A DNA stretch of 64,000 bases from Bacteroides mediterraneensis (GCF_025993685.1 NZ_DAJPEN010000001.1:2170001-2234000); one strand, 5' to 3'. Counted from the first letter of the stretch, positions 44,104-52,805 are shown. Notes: generated from the sequence alone by a model not told the origin. Translations and numbers: made by a program.

Positions 44104-44654
44104 CTGACTGTTTTCACTTTATAAGAGCAACGAGCCTTGCCATTCACCATGCCATTCAGTTTGCCACGAATCATCTGCTTGCGCAAAGCCGACAGATGGT
44201 CGATAAACATGGTACCTTCCAAGTGGTCAAATTCATGCTGCATCACGCGTGCCAGATAGCCTTCCACCCACTCGTCATGCGGCTGCATGTTTTCGTCGAG
44301 GTAAGTGACATGAATCTTGTCCGGACGCTTCACACTCTCATGAATACCCGGCAAACTCAGACAGCCTTCCTCCATAGATACCATCTCTCCCCCCGTTTCC
44401 AGAATGTGAGGATTGATATAGGCACGTTTGAAATCCTTGAACTCCGGCATGTCGTCCGACAACACGTCCAAGTCAATCACCACCACCCGGATGGGAAGCC
44501 CCACCTGCGGAGCAGCCAGTCCCACGCCGTCTGCTCGGTCCATCGTTTCAAACATATTTGTAATCAGCTCTTTCAAGCCTGGATAATCCGGCGTAATATC
44601 TTCGGCCTCCTGACGCAACACAGGCTGGCCATACACATAAATCGGTAAAATCAT
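44100..44654 (-). CDS. def: peptide deformylase
   Basis: 185 residues from the Met of MILPIYVYGQPVLRQEAEDI; 24 upstream in-frame codons overlap ruvX and were rejected. All three catalytic motifs are present: GVGLAAPQVG, EGCLSLPG (Cys metal ligand) and QHEFDHLEG (two His ligands, catalytic Glu position conserved as HEFDH). It removes the N-formyl group from nascent proteins in the cytoplasm. Sits between ruvX (25-base gap) and the TPR gene. Confidence 0.98.
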   Translation of the reverse strand: MILPIYVYGQPVLRQEAEDITPDYPGLKELITNMFETMDRADGVGLAAPQVGLPIRVVVIDLDVLSDDMPEFKDFKRAYINPHILETGGEMVSMEEGCLSLPGIHESVKRPDKIHVTYLDENMQPHDEWVEGYLARVMQHEFDHLEGTMFIDHLSALRKQMIRGKLNGMVNGKARCSYKVKTVR

Positions 44655-44679
44655 ATTCTGTTTTATTAAGTTTTTTGAG

Positions 44680-45096
44680 TTACATTCTTCTTGATTCCAA
44701 ATACGACTGCAGAATGATGGTCGCACTGATTTCGTCCACCAGCGCCTTGTTCTGGCGGGCCTTCTTCTTCAGGCCTCCGTCCAGCATAGCCTGATGCGCC
44801 AGCACGGAAGTAAACCGTTCGTCCACCAGTTCCACCGGTACCTCCGGCAGTTTTTTCTTCAGCTGTGCAAGGAAAGGCTTGATGTACTTCATGTTTTCCG
44901 AATCCTCGTTGTTCAGCTGCTTGGGATGCCCCACAATGATGCGTTCCACCTTTTCCTGGGCCACATACTTCAGCAGGTAATCCATCAGTTCGTGCGTCGG
45001 CACCGTAGTCAGCCCGTTCGCAATAATCTGCATCGGGTCGGTCACCGCGATTCCCGTGCGCTTTCTGCCATAATCAATTGCCAAAATTCTGCTCAT
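44680..45096 (-). CDS. ruvX: RuvX/YqgF-family putative Holliday junction resolvase
   Basis: 139 residues starting MSRILAIDYGRKRTGIAVTD; six in-frame codons upstream were dropped because the predicted promoter lies there. The RNase H fold shows Asp in AIDYG, Glu in VERIIVGHPKQL and VDERFTS, and a late Asp in KALVDEISATIIL. Relatives act in 16S rRNA 5' maturation and possibly recombination. First gene of the ruvX-def-TPR unit, divergent from guaA. Confidence 0.95.
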   Translation of the reverse strand: MSRILAIDYGRKRTGIAVTDPMQIIANGLTTVPTHELMDYLLKYVAQEKVERIIVGHPKQLNNEDSENMKYIKPFLAQLKKKLPEVPVELVDERFTSVLAHQAMLDGGLKKKARQNKALVDEISATIILQSYLESRRM

Positions 45097-45103
45097 ACGC
45101 CGA

Positions 45104-45119
45104 CAAAAGTACAAATTTA
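45104..45119 (-). promoter_or_regulatory. two overlapping -7 boxes upstream of ruvX
   Basis: The minus strand reads TAAATTTG-TACTTTTG, two back-to-back matches to TAnnTTTG. The upstream one would start transcription near 45105, giving a ~9-base leader; the other would give a leaderless message. Confidence 0.45.
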
Positions 45120-45239
45120 TTCCTTACCTCTTCATATATAATACTTAAAAAAACATACCGCCCTTCCCTACCGTGCAAACTGAAACTCTCTGTTTCAAAT
45201 AAAATCAGAGGCACACATCGGATTTAGGAAAAATATGCG

Positions 45240-45247
45240 TACCTTTG
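45240..45247 (+). promoter_or_regulatory. -7 box of guaA
   Basis: TACCTTTG followed by C fits TAnnTTTG and lies 33 bases before the guaA ATG. No convincing -33 box was found. The remaining intergenic DNA (45125-45235) shows no purine-riboswitch-like core that I can recognise. Confidence 0.6.
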
Positions 45248-45280
45248 CACGCATAGAATACATATTTTACATCACACAAT

Positions 45281-46834
45281 ATGCAGGAAAAAATCATTAT
45301 TCTTGACTTCGGTTCACAAACCACGCAGCTCATCGGCCGCCGTGTGCGCGAGCTGAACATGTATTGCGAAATTGTTCCTTACAACAAGTTTCCGCACGAC
45401 GACCCGTCGGTTATCGGCGTAATCTTGTCGGGAAGCCCTTTCTCCGTGTACGACGAAAAGGCTTTTAAAGTAGACTTAACCCACATCCGCGGAAAGTATC
45501 CCATCCTGGGCATCTGCTACGGTGCACAGTTCATGGCCTACACCTACGGAGGAAAAGTGGAACCGGCCAACACCCGTGAATATGGACGTGCCCACCTGGC
45601 TACCTTCAACCACGAAAGCCCGCTGCTGAAAGGCATCCGCGAACATTCTCAGGTATGGATGAGCCACGGCGACACCATCACTGCCATTCCCGACGATTTC
45701 GAAATTATCGCTTCAACCGACAAAGTGGCTATCGCTGCTTATCAGGCAAAGAATGAAAAACTCTGGGGCGTACAATTCCACCCGGAAGTGTTCCACACAG
45801 AAGACGGTACCCAACTGCTGAAGAACTTCGTGGTAGATATCTGCGGAGGAAAGCAGGACTGGAGCGCAGCCTCTTTCATCGAGACCACAGTGGCCAGCTT
45901 GAAAGAACAGCTCGGCAACGACAAGGTGGTGCTGGGACTGAGCGGCGGCGTAGACTCTTCAGTGGCAGCCGTATTGCTGAACAAGGCCATCGGCAAGAAC
46001 CTGACCTGTATCTTCGTAGACCACGGAATGTTGCGCAAGAACGAGTTCAAGAACGTATTGCATGACTATGAATGTCTCGGACTGAACGTCATCGGCGTGG
46101 ATGCCAGCGAGAAATTCTTTTCAGAACTGGCCGGAGTGACCGAGCCGGAACGCAAACGTAAAATCATCGGAAAAGGTTTCATCGACGTATTCGACGAAGA
46201 AGCCCACAAGATTCACGACGTGAGATGGCTGGCACAGGGTACCATCTACCCCGACTGCATTGAGTCATTGTCTATCACCGGAACCGTCATCAAGAGTCAT
46301 CACAACGTAGGCGGTCTGCCCGAAAAGATGAACCTGAAACTTTGCGAACCTCTGCGTCTCTTGTTCAAGGACGAAGTGCGCCGCGTAGGTCGCGAGCTGG
46401 GTATGCCGGAACATCTGATTACCCGTCATCCGTTCCCGGGTCCGGGCCTGGCCGTACGTATCCTGGGCGACATCACCCGTGAGAAAGTACGTATCCTGCA
46501 GGATGCCGACGATATCTTCATCCAGGGCTTGCGCGACTGGAAGGTGAAAGATGAAAACGGAAACGAAACTGCCCTGTACCATCAGGTATGGCAGGCCGGA
46601 GTCATCCTGTTGCCGGTACAAAGTGTCGGAGTGATGGGTGATGAACGTACTTACGAACGTGCAGTAGCCTTGCGTGCGGTAACCAGTACCGATGCCATGA
46701 CAGCCGACTGGGCTCACCTGCCTTACGAATTCCTGGCAAAGGTTTCCAACGATATCATCAACAAAGTAAAAGGCGTGAACCGCGTTTGCTACGATATCTC
46801 TTCCAAACCGCCAGCCACCATCGAATGGGAATAA
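45281..46834 (+). CDS. guaA: GMP synthase (glutamine-hydrolysing)
   Basis: 517 residues. The class I glutamine amidotransferase domain (1-~190) has catalytic Cys in GICYGAQF and the His/Glu pair in VQFHPEVFHTEDG. The ATP-pyrophosphatase domain has P-loop LGLSGGVDSSVAAVLL, and the C-terminal dimerisation domain ends KPPATIEWE. It converts XMP, ATP and glutamine to GMP. Monocistronic: own promoter and a strong terminator. Confidence 0.98.
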   Translation: MQEKIIILDFGSQTTQLIGRRVRELNMYCEIVPYNKFPHDDPSVIGVILSGSPFSVYDEKAFKVDLTHIRGKYPILGICYGAQFMAYTYGGKVEPANTREYGRAHLATFNHESPLLKGIREHSQVWMSHGDTITAIPDDFEIIASTDKVAIAAYQAKNEKLWGVQFHPEVFHTEDGTQLLKNFVVDICGGKQDWSAASFIETTVASLKEQLGNDKVVLGLSGGVDSSVAAVLLNKAIGKNLTCIFVDHGMLRKNEFKNVLHDYECLGLNVIGVDASEKFFSELAGVTEPERKRKIIGKGFIDVFDEEAHKIHDVRWLAQGTIYPDCIESLSITGTVIKSHHNVGGLPEKMNLKLCEPLRLLFKDEVRRVGRELGMPEHLITRHPFPGPGLAVRILGDITREKVRILQDADDIFIQGLRDWKVKDENGNETALYHQVWQAGVILLPVQSVGVMGDERTYERAVALRAVTSTDAMTADWAHLPYEFLAKVSNDIINKVKGVNRVCYDISSKPPATIEWE

Positions 46835-46854
46835 TCCAATTTACTCTTTATAAA

Positions 46855-46890
46855 AAAACAGCCTCGGCTTTTTCAAGCCGAGGCTGTTTT
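46855..46890. terminator. bidirectional terminator between guaA and the MATE gene
   Basis: A perfect 16-pair stem (46855-46870 with 46875-46890) has loop TTTC, A-rich on the left and T-rich on the right, so it works on both strands. The MATE stop codon abuts it at 46891. Confidence 0.95.
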
Positions 46891-48261
46891 TTATGCTTTC
46901 GCCACCTTTTTCCGTATCGTCATCCAGTAGGCCGTCAGCACCAGCAGACCAGTGACCACCCATGATACCGGATACACTATCATCAGCACATCGTATCCCC
47001 TCCATATCGGCGACACCACGTAAACCCACACCATTCGGAGCAGACAGGTACCGAAAACCGTCAGCAAGGCCGGAGTGAGCGACTTGCCCATACCCCGCAA
47101 CGAAGAACCTGCAATCTCATAGCTGCTGGCAATGAACTGCAAAGCCAGCACCAGGTGCATGCGAAGAGTCCCGAAGTGATGCACCATCGGCACACTGGAA
47201 AAGAATCCCAGGAAGAAATCACTCTGCCAGGCAAAAAGCCAATTGAACGCCGCACAAAAAGCCACGCTCGACCCCATGCAAATCCAAAACACCCGGTGTA
47301 CACGGTCCATTCTTCCGGCACCATAGTTCTGCGCAATGAAACTGATGGCGGCTCCGTTGAATCCCTGGATGATAAAATAACAATAGTATTCAAAATTGAC
47401 GGCTGCCGCCGAACCGGCAATCGCATCGGCCCCGTAACTGTTGATGGACGACTGCACCACCACATTCGAAATGGAGAAAATCATCCCCTGTAAGCCCGCC
47501 GGCACACCGATACGCAGCATACGGTTCAGCTCCGTGGAATAAATCTTCATCTTGCTGAAATGCAGACGGAAAGGCTCTTTTTCCTTGCACAGCAGCCGGA
47601 TAATCAGCGCCGCACTCACTGCATTGGAGATTCCCGTCGCGACGGCCACACCTGCCACTCCCATGTGGAAGCAAAGCACGAACAACAGGTTGAGCAACGT
47701 ATTGACCACCCCGGCAATGACCAGAATATACAGCGGACGACGCGTATCGCCCATGCTTCGCAGAATCGCCGCCCCGAAATTGAATGCCATGATGAAAGGC
47801 ATCCCCAAGAAATAGATACGCAGATAGGTCACGGCCTGGTCCAGCACATTCGGAGGGGTTCCCATCCACGTCAGAATCGGCTTGGCTGCCACCTGTCCCA
47901 ACAACAGCAGAAATATTCCGCTCAACAGAGCCACCAGCTCCACCGTATTGATGGCGTGGCGTATGCTCCGGTCGTCCCGCTGACCGATATGGTTGGAGAT
48001 AATGGCACAGGCTCCCATAGAGATACCTATGAACAAGTTGATGAGCAACCCGATGACAGGCGCATTACTTCCCACAGCCGCCAAGGCCTCACTTCCCACG
48101 AAGTGCCCCACCACGGCCACATCAACCGAATTAAAAAGTTCCTGTAACAAACTGCTGGCTGCCAACGGAAGGGCAAACACCAGAATTTTCTTGAACAACG
48201 GCCCGTTGAGCATATCAATCTCGTTGCTCCGGCTCCGTTTCTTATCCACACTGTTATCCAT
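46891..48261 (-). CDS. MATE-family multidrug/metabolite exporter
   Basis: 457 residues from the Met of MDNSVDKKRSRSNEIDMLNG. This start was chosen over the Met six codons upstream because the -7 box would leave almost no leader for that one and AGAAGG lies just before it. Twelve helices in two MatE repeats: FALPLAASSLLQELFNSVDV opens repeat 1, IGVPAGLQGMIFSISNVVVQ opens repeat 2. NorM/DinF-type cation antiporter; substrate unknown. Confidence 0.94.
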   Translation of the reverse strand: MDNSVDKKRSRSNEIDMLNGPLFKKILVFALPLAASSLLQELFNSVDVAVVGHFVGSEALAAVGSNAPVIGLLINLFIGISMGACAIISNHIGQRDDRSIRHAINTVELVALLSGIFLLLLGQVAAKPILTWMGTPPNVLDQAVTYLRIYFLGMPFIMAFNFGAAILRSMGDTRRPLYILVIAGVVNTLLNLLFVLCFHMGVAGVAVATGISNAVSAALIIRLLCKEKEPFRLHFSKMKIYSTELNRMLRIGVPAGLQGMIFSISNVVVQSSINSYGADAIAGSAAAVNFEYYCYFIIQGFNGAAISFIAQNYGAGRMDRVHRVFWICMGSSVAFCAAFNWLFAWQSDFFLGFFSSVPMVHHFGTLRMHLVLALQFIASSYEIAGSSLRGMGKSLTPALLTVFGTCLLRMVWVYVVSPIWRGYDVLMIVYPVSWVVTGLLVLTAYWMTIRKKVAKA

Positions 48262-48289
48262 CTTTTTTACCTTCTTCAAAAATGCGCGG

Positions 48290-48297
48290 CAAAGTTA
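48290..48297 (-). promoter_or_regulatory. -7 box of the MATE gene
   Basis: The minus strand reads TAACTTTG then C, matching TAnnTTTG. The predicted start is near 48283. Confidence 0.55.
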
Positions 48298-48329
48298 CTG
48301 CAAATTTGGAAAAGATGGATGAAATCTCT

Positions 48330-48592
48330 CTATTCGTTTTCTTTCTGTTTCAATTCGTCCGTAAATTCCTGATAAAGGGCTACGGGACCATAGTGCCACA
48401 ACTTGGTAGTTTCGTCAGATAACCGTTTGTAAGTATCCGAACAATAAAAACGACTAAAGCCTCAACCAATGTTACATGGTGTTCATGAGCATACATTTGT
48501 GCCACACGACTGACTTTGCCGGGCAACAACAGATACAAATTTTTATCATTTATATCCAGGTTCATAGACTTACCCTCATCAAAATGATCCAA
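48330..48592 (-). pseudogene. small conserved-looking gene broken by a one-base frameshift
   Basis: The frame from 48592 (better start perhaps the Met at 48565, MNLDINDKNLYLLLPGKVSR) reads a coherent helical protein to EALVVF, then degenerates. In the next frame the sequence continues YCSDTYKRLSDETTKLWHY then GPVALYQEFTDELKQKENE, ending at TAG 48330-48332. The break falls in GTTTTTATT: five T where six would restore the frame. Restored length is ~78 residues from 48565. I do not recognise the family with certainty, but the Trp/Tyr-rich tail looks like a compact folded domain. A base-calling error, true mutation or slippage are all possible. Confidence 0.7.
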
Positions 48593-48610
48593 TATTTAAC
48601 ACAATTATCA

Positions 48611-49255
48611 TCAATCTTCTAATGTATAAGTTTCATCATAGATATCTCTCAAATTCTTTCCTTCATACATCCAATATCCAGTTGGCTGAATAGCATGAGA
48701 CACATTCAACAATTTCTTTGTTATCCCGGTCAGAGAATAAATCTCACCTTGATACATAACCTTTTTCTCATCAACGATAGTAACTTCTATTGCAGAGTCT
48801 TTGGTGAAAGTTAAAATATCACCCTTTTTCATTCCCATATCAAAATAATTTAGAGGAGGCCGACGAGAGGAATTTATTTTCTCCGTAGCTGATTTATCTT
48901 CAGAAGTTAAATCATTATCTATTTCATCTGTAATTTCTTGTGTAACATCCTCTCTATTAAACAATTCCAAAATAGCCATTGCCTGTTCCGGCTTAATTTG
49001 AAAAAACTCCCTGTTCGCATTAATACGATTAGGCGCAAAAGCTGTATGTAAAGCTTTCTCAATCTTGGCACAGTCTGATGGTTTTACTTTACAAGCATAT
49101 TTACATTCAAAAGGAACAGGTACTCCCGTACCATATAACTCACGCATACGAGCATCCAGATTATCCCGCGTAGTCATACCGATTTTTACTAATCCAGGCA
49201 TTGCCGGATTGGTAAGAACATAAACTATTCCAAAATTATATTGCTGCTTACTCAT
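48611..49255 (-). CDS. T5orf172/MUG113-type GIY-YIG-like protein
   Basis: 214 residues. The N-terminal ~100 residues match the T5orf172 (GIY-YIG superfamily) pattern: VYVLTNPAMPGLVKIGMTTR, LDARMRELYGTGVPVPF, and a downstream NREFF segment. The C-terminal ~80 residues form a small beta domain (KKGDILTFTKDSAIEVTIVD) common in restriction-related or single-domain add-ons. Codon use is clearly more AT-rich than in neighbours, which suggests acquisition. It may be a DNA-binding or nuclease-like accessory protein. Starts seven bases after a 63-codon frame. Confidence 0.8.
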   Translation of the reverse strand: MSKQQYNFGIVYVLTNPAMPGLVKIGMTTRDNLDARMRELYGTGVPVPFECKYACKVKPSDCAKIEKALHTAFAPNRINANREFFQIKPEQAMAILELFNREDVTQEITDEIDNDLTSEDKSATEKINSSRRPPLNYFDMGMKKGDILTFTKDSAIEVTIVDEKKVMYQGEIYSLTGITKKLLNVSHAIQPTGYWMYEGKNLRDIYDETYTLED

Positions 49256-49261
49256 GCTACT

Positions 49262-49453
49262 TTATTTCATTATTGGCTGTTTTAACACAGCGTATTCTTT
49301 TTCCTTTATTAGTGATACAGATAGTTCAAACAACTTATCAATTAACGGCTTCAGTTTAGCAATTAAGTTTTTGATTGAATTTGTATGCTCATCCACATCT
49401 ATATATTTGCAAATGTAATGATTAAGCATGAGAAAAGCTACGGTTGTATTCAA
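49262..49453 (-). CDS. possible 63-residue hypothetical protein
   Basis: The frame ends seven bases before the GIY-YIG-like gene start and shares its AT-rich composition. The product is helical (SIKNLIAKLKPLIDKLFELS) with no recognisable domain; a start at the Met of MLNHYICKYI is also possible. Supported only by position and composition. Confidence 0.35.
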   Translation of the reverse strand: MNTTVAFLMLNHYICKYIDVDEHTNSIKNLIAKLKPLIDKLFELSVSLIKEKEYAVLKQPIMK

Positions 49454-49518
49454 AAGATTCTATCCCACCTTATCCCCAAACCCTCAAAGCCATCACCCAA
49501 AAGCCTCCTGTCGATTTT

Positions 49519-49606
49519 TACGTTTCCGCAGGCAGAAACCTACGTTTCCCTTACGGAAAACATACATCTCCGCACCGGGAAACGTACGGTTCCCGATAGG
49601 GAAACA
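49519..49606. repeat. tandem array of four 22-bp units with TACGTTTCC/GGAAAC arms
   Basis: Four contiguous units, each exactly 22 bases, start at 49519, 49541, 49563 and 49585. Each begins TAC (TACGTTTCC, TACGTTTCC, TACATCTCC, TACGGTTCC) and ends in GAAA-type arms (AGAAACC, GGAAAACA, GGGAAACG, GGGAAACA). Each unit can fold as a small hairpin, and unit 4 shows paired change (TTCCC with GGGAA). The cores differ. It lies between the AT-rich patch and the rhamnosidase terminator. Function unknown. Confidence 0.85.
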
Positions 49607-49652
49607 TAGAAAACATAAAGACATATTCCACATAATAGACCAGCGCTTGAAC

Positions 49653-49686
49653 AAAAAAGGCTGGAAGCCTCCCGACTCCCAGCCTT
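49653..49686 (-). terminator. intrinsic terminator of the rhamnosidase gene
   Basis: AAGGCTGG (49657-49664) pairs with CCAGCCTT (49679-49686). The minus strand then runs into six T. It begins 25 bases after the stop codon. Confidence 0.8.
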
Positions 49687-49710
49687 CAACATATCGTCAT
49701 CAATACAAAC

Positions 49711-51939
49711 CTAATCCGCCTGCATCTCAAACCGCCATTCTCCGGCAGAAAGCCTCAACTTCCGTCCGCTTTCTGGCTCGCCGTTCACACGCCAGCTACG
49801 AAATTCGGCAGGAAGCTCCACTTCGGCAGACGTACCTTCCGGCACCCGAAGATACATGGTTCCGCCGTGAGCCGACTTGTCCATTTCCAGCACGATGCGG
49901 CGGCCACCCGACAAGGGGACCTGCGTACGGATAAAATTCAGGTGTGCCGGATGAGGAGCCACCCGAAAAGTCCGAAAGGCTGGTTCCACGGTTTCTATGC
50001 CGGCAATGTACTGCGAAAGGATGGTCAGCGGACCGCCGCTCCAAGCATGGTTGTAAGTACCGCCTCCGAAACCTTCACTGCCGATGCCCCAGCCTTCCCA
50101 CAAGGTGGTCAGCGGACTTTCAATCATGGCGTGGTAACGCAGCTTCATACGGTTCAGAGCGTCCCGATAATAGCCCATCGTGCAGAGAGCTTCCAGCACG
50201 TATTTCTCCATGTACGGACTGGCGTGATACCACTCGGAGAAGAAAGGACGGATGACCGGATACAGTTCTTCGGGCAAGACACCCGACACAACGGCCAGCG
50301 CCTGTGCACGGTCGTCGGGCTTTCCCTGATAACCCGGAGAAACATAATACTTGCCGTTCCAGAACGTGCGGTGGAATACTTCCCGCAAGCGGTCGGCAGT
50401 GGCATGTGCCCAGGCGGCTTCTTCCGGCTCGCCAGCCAACTGGTTCATCTCTTCGTATCCCTTCAGGGCAATCACGTACCAGAGATTGAACAGCAGCGTC
50501 ATGTCCTTGTTCTCTCCCCAGTCGCCCCAAGTCCATCCGCCGGAACGAGGTACGACCAATCCCAGGGAATCCGTTTTCCACACATGAATGTATTTCTTTA
50601 CCCGCGGAAGTACGTCGAGAATGGTCTGACGGTCGCCCGTGCCCATGTAGTAGGTCCAGAAACCGTAATGGCTCACACTGGCCAGCATCTGCATGGGAAG
50701 TTCGTCCTTGTAGTTTCCGGCCGGTACAGGGGCAAAGATGGTGCTGTCGGCCCGCTGCCATCCCATCAGCTCATGAATCCCCTTGCGGGTGAGCAGATGG
50801 GCTTTCTCGTCAAGGGCATAGAAAGCCTCGCCCAGTTCGTTCACCACGTCGCCCCACCACTGGGCACGCTCACGGTCGGGACAGTCCATGTACGTGTCGC
50901 GCATGGTAATATAAAGTGTGCGTTGGGCCTTGTCCCACAGGCGGGTCAGCATCGGGTCGTCGCAAGCGAAACTGCCGGCAAAGGAGGTGTCGTACCCTGT
51001 TTCCCGGTACTTTACGTCAAGTACCTCCACTCCTTCGGGAAGTTCATACTGCACATAGTGACCGTTCATCCAGCCCTTGCATTCAAACTCCTGCTCGCCT
51101 TCCCGGGTGCGATATTCGGCAAACACATTGGGAGCCGAACCGCCCCGGTAATTGTCCGTACGGATACGGATGCATTTGCCGGCCGGAGCTTTCAAACGGA
51201 GGTAAGGAGTAACCTGTGCATTGTAAGGCAGATAGGCCCGCAACAAGCTATCGCCCTGCATCTCAGTGCGTACATAAGGTTTCAGGCCATAGTCCTTCCA
51301 GAACGGTATCGGACGGTCGACCAAGCAGTTCCAGCCCGCTTTTTCCAACGAGATTTCGGTGGCTTTCTTCCATTTCTTATCGTCATAATCGGGCGACTGG
51401 AAAGGAATGTCTTTTGCTGCATCGAACCCGATGTTCGATTCCGGCAGACGATAGTTGGGCTGTTCACCTTGCGGCACATAATAAGCCGGATGCATCCTCA
51501 CCCGCCATTTTGCATCGGGTTCCACCTGCTTGCCGTCACAGGTAAGGGAGAAGCTGATGCCTGCCGTAAGAGAATTGCGATGGCTGAAACCGTCTTTCCC
51601 AAAGTACCACACCAATACGGCCACAGTATTCTTTCCGGCTTTCAGGGCAGGAAGCGAGGTGATGACATCACAGTAGGTATCCGAAGGGTTCGGACCGCGT
51701 TTCAATCCTCCTTCCGCCACTTGCAGTTCACCGTTCACCCAAAGCCAGTATTTTGTATCGGCGCCCAGGCGCAGTTCCAGCGAACGGGGCGTTTCGTCGA
51801 GTGTCACCGCATTGCGGAAGCACCACCAACTGCCGGGGGCTGCCGCCTCTTTTCCTTTCATAGTCCACACCTGAGCCTGTACATACACCGACAGACAGCA
51901 GGCAATAAGTCCTAAAACAAGCTGTTTCGTGTTTTTCAT
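49711..51939 (-). CDS. GH78-like alpha-L-rhamnosidase, exported
   Basis: 742 residues with signal peptide (QLVLGLIACCLSVYVQAQ). The N-terminal half has jelly-roll beta domains (SLELRLGADTKYWLWVNGEL; VLVWYFGKDGFS). An (alpha/alpha)6 catalytic barrel begins near residue 330, with DCPDRERAQWWGDVVNELGE at about 350, matching the DCPxRxE acid-site segment of GH78. It ends with a beta-sandwich. It would release rhamnose from plant or bacterial glycans in the periplasm. Shorter than many GH78 enzymes (~900+), with no extra carbohydrate-binding domain. No SusC/SusD pair lies in the window, so it stands alone. Confidence 0.88.
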   Translation of the reverse strand: MKNTKQLVLGLIACCLSVYVQAQVWTMKGKEAAAPGSWWCFRNAVTLDETPRSLELRLGADTKYWLWVNGELQVAEGGLKRGPNPSDTYCDVITSLPALKAGKNTVAVLVWYFGKDGFSHRNSLTAGISFSLTCDGKQVEPDAKWRVRMHPAYYVPQGEQPNYRLPESNIGFDAAKDIPFQSPDYDDKKWKKATEISLEKAGWNCLVDRPIPFWKDYGLKPYVRTEMQGDSLLRAYLPYNAQVTPYLRLKAPAGKCIRIRTDNYRGGSAPNVFAEYRTREGEQEFECKGWMNGHYVQYELPEGVEVLDVKYRETGYDTSFAGSFACDDPMLTRLWDKAQRTLYITMRDTYMDCPDRERAQWWGDVVNELGEAFYALDEKAHLLTRKGIHELMGWQRADSTIFAPVPAGNYKDELPMQMLASVSHYGFWTYYMGTGDRQTILDVLPRVKKYIHVWKTDSLGLVVPRSGGWTWGDWGENKDMTLLFNLWYVIALKGYEEMNQLAGEPEEAAWAHATADRLREVFHRTFWNGKYYVSPGYQGKPDDRAQALAVVSGVLPEELYPVIRPFFSEWYHASPYMEKYVLEALCTMGYYRDALNRMKLRYHAMIESPLTTLWEGWGIGSEGFGGGTYNHAWSGGPLTILSQYIAGIETVEPAFRTFRVAPHPAHLNFIRTQVPLSGGRRIVLEMDKSAHGGTMYLRVPEGTSAEVELPAEFRSWRVNGEPESGRKLRLSAGEWRFEMQAD

Positions 51940-51971
51940 CGTTTTATCTATTCATGTAAAAATTCCAGAAA

Positions 51972-51979
51972 CAAAAGTA
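51972..51979 (-). promoter_or_regulatory. -7 box of the rhamnosidase gene
   Basis: The minus strand reads TACTTTTG then T, fitting TAnnTTTG, 33 bases before the start codon. The rest of 51980-52200 shows no further feature. Confidence 0.5.
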
Positions 51980-52200
51980 GAAAGAACAAACCAATACCTA
52001 CAGAAAAAAATGATATTTATGTAGTCATTTTCGATTTTACCCGAAAACAAGATGTAAAAACTTTCCACTTCGGTGGCCCGGACCTCCAGATGCCTGTTTC
52101 CTTTCAAATGTTAAAAAACTATTTTCCCAATAAACCCTGAGAAAGTCTGATTGTCTTAGAATCGTAAGTGCACTAAAAATAAAATGTTCAACTTAAAAAA

Positions 52201-52773
52201 ATGACAACAATGAAAACAACTCGTTTATTCTCTACATTGATTCTCGCCGTATGTCTGGGATGTGGCAGCATGATGGCGCAAAACGCTCCACAGAAAGATT
52301 GCCCGGCAAAAGCTGGAAAAGGGAATTGTGCTAAAATGACACCGGAACAGCGGATGGACATGCAGGCTACCCGCATGGGAAAACAACTGATGCTGGACGA
52401 CAGCAAACTGGCTCAGTTCACCACCCTCTACAAGGAATATCTGACCGCACTGAAGGATTGCCGTCCGACTCCGGAAGGTGAAAAGGTGAAACCCTGCGAA
52501 CGTACCGACGCACAGATTCAACAGGAAATTGAAAAGGGCTTCGAAATGCGTCAGAAGGTGCTCGACACACAGAAAAAGTATTACAATTCCTTCAAGAAAA
52601 TCCTGAATGCCCGCCAGCTGGAGAAAGTGTTCCGCATGGACCGTCCGGGAAAGATGCACAAGCGCATGGGACAGAAGCCCTGCCAGATGATGCACGGAAA
52701 GATGGGTCAGCCGGGACAGATGCCGGCTCCAGGATGTCCGAACCAATGTCCGGCAGCTCCTCAAGGTAAATAA
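52201..52773 (+). CDS. Met/Cys-rich exported protein (Spy/DUF4890-like)
   Basis: 190 residues (or 187 from the Met of MKTTRLFSTL). A signal peptide ends about MMAQ. The central part is helical with a repeated pattern like periplasmic Spy/CpxP-type chaperones (MTPEQRMDMQATRMGKQLML). The C-terminal 40 residues are rich in Met, Cys, Pro and Gly (GKMGQPGQMPAPGCPNQCPA), suggesting metal or redox sensitivity. It lacks a Shine-Dalgarno sequence, as is common in the phylum. Single gene with its own terminator. Function is inferred only by resemblance. Confidence 0.75.
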   Translation: MTTMKTTRLFSTLILAVCLGCGSMMAQNAPQKDCPAKAGKGNCAKMTPEQRMDMQATRMGKQLMLDDSKLAQFTTLYKEYLTALKDCRPTPEGEKVKPCERTDAQIQQEIEKGFEMRQKVLDTQKKYYNSFKKILNARQLEKVFRMDRPGKMHKRMGQKPCQMMHGKMGQPGQMPAPGCPNQCPAAPQGK

Positions 52774-52805
52774 TCCCAAATTCTATACTTATCATTTAAT
52801 ACGCC

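Noticed and set aside
49867..51915. 682-codon rightward open frame
   Set aside because: Antisense to the GH78-like gene, which has a signal peptide and catalytic motif; the shadow has neither.
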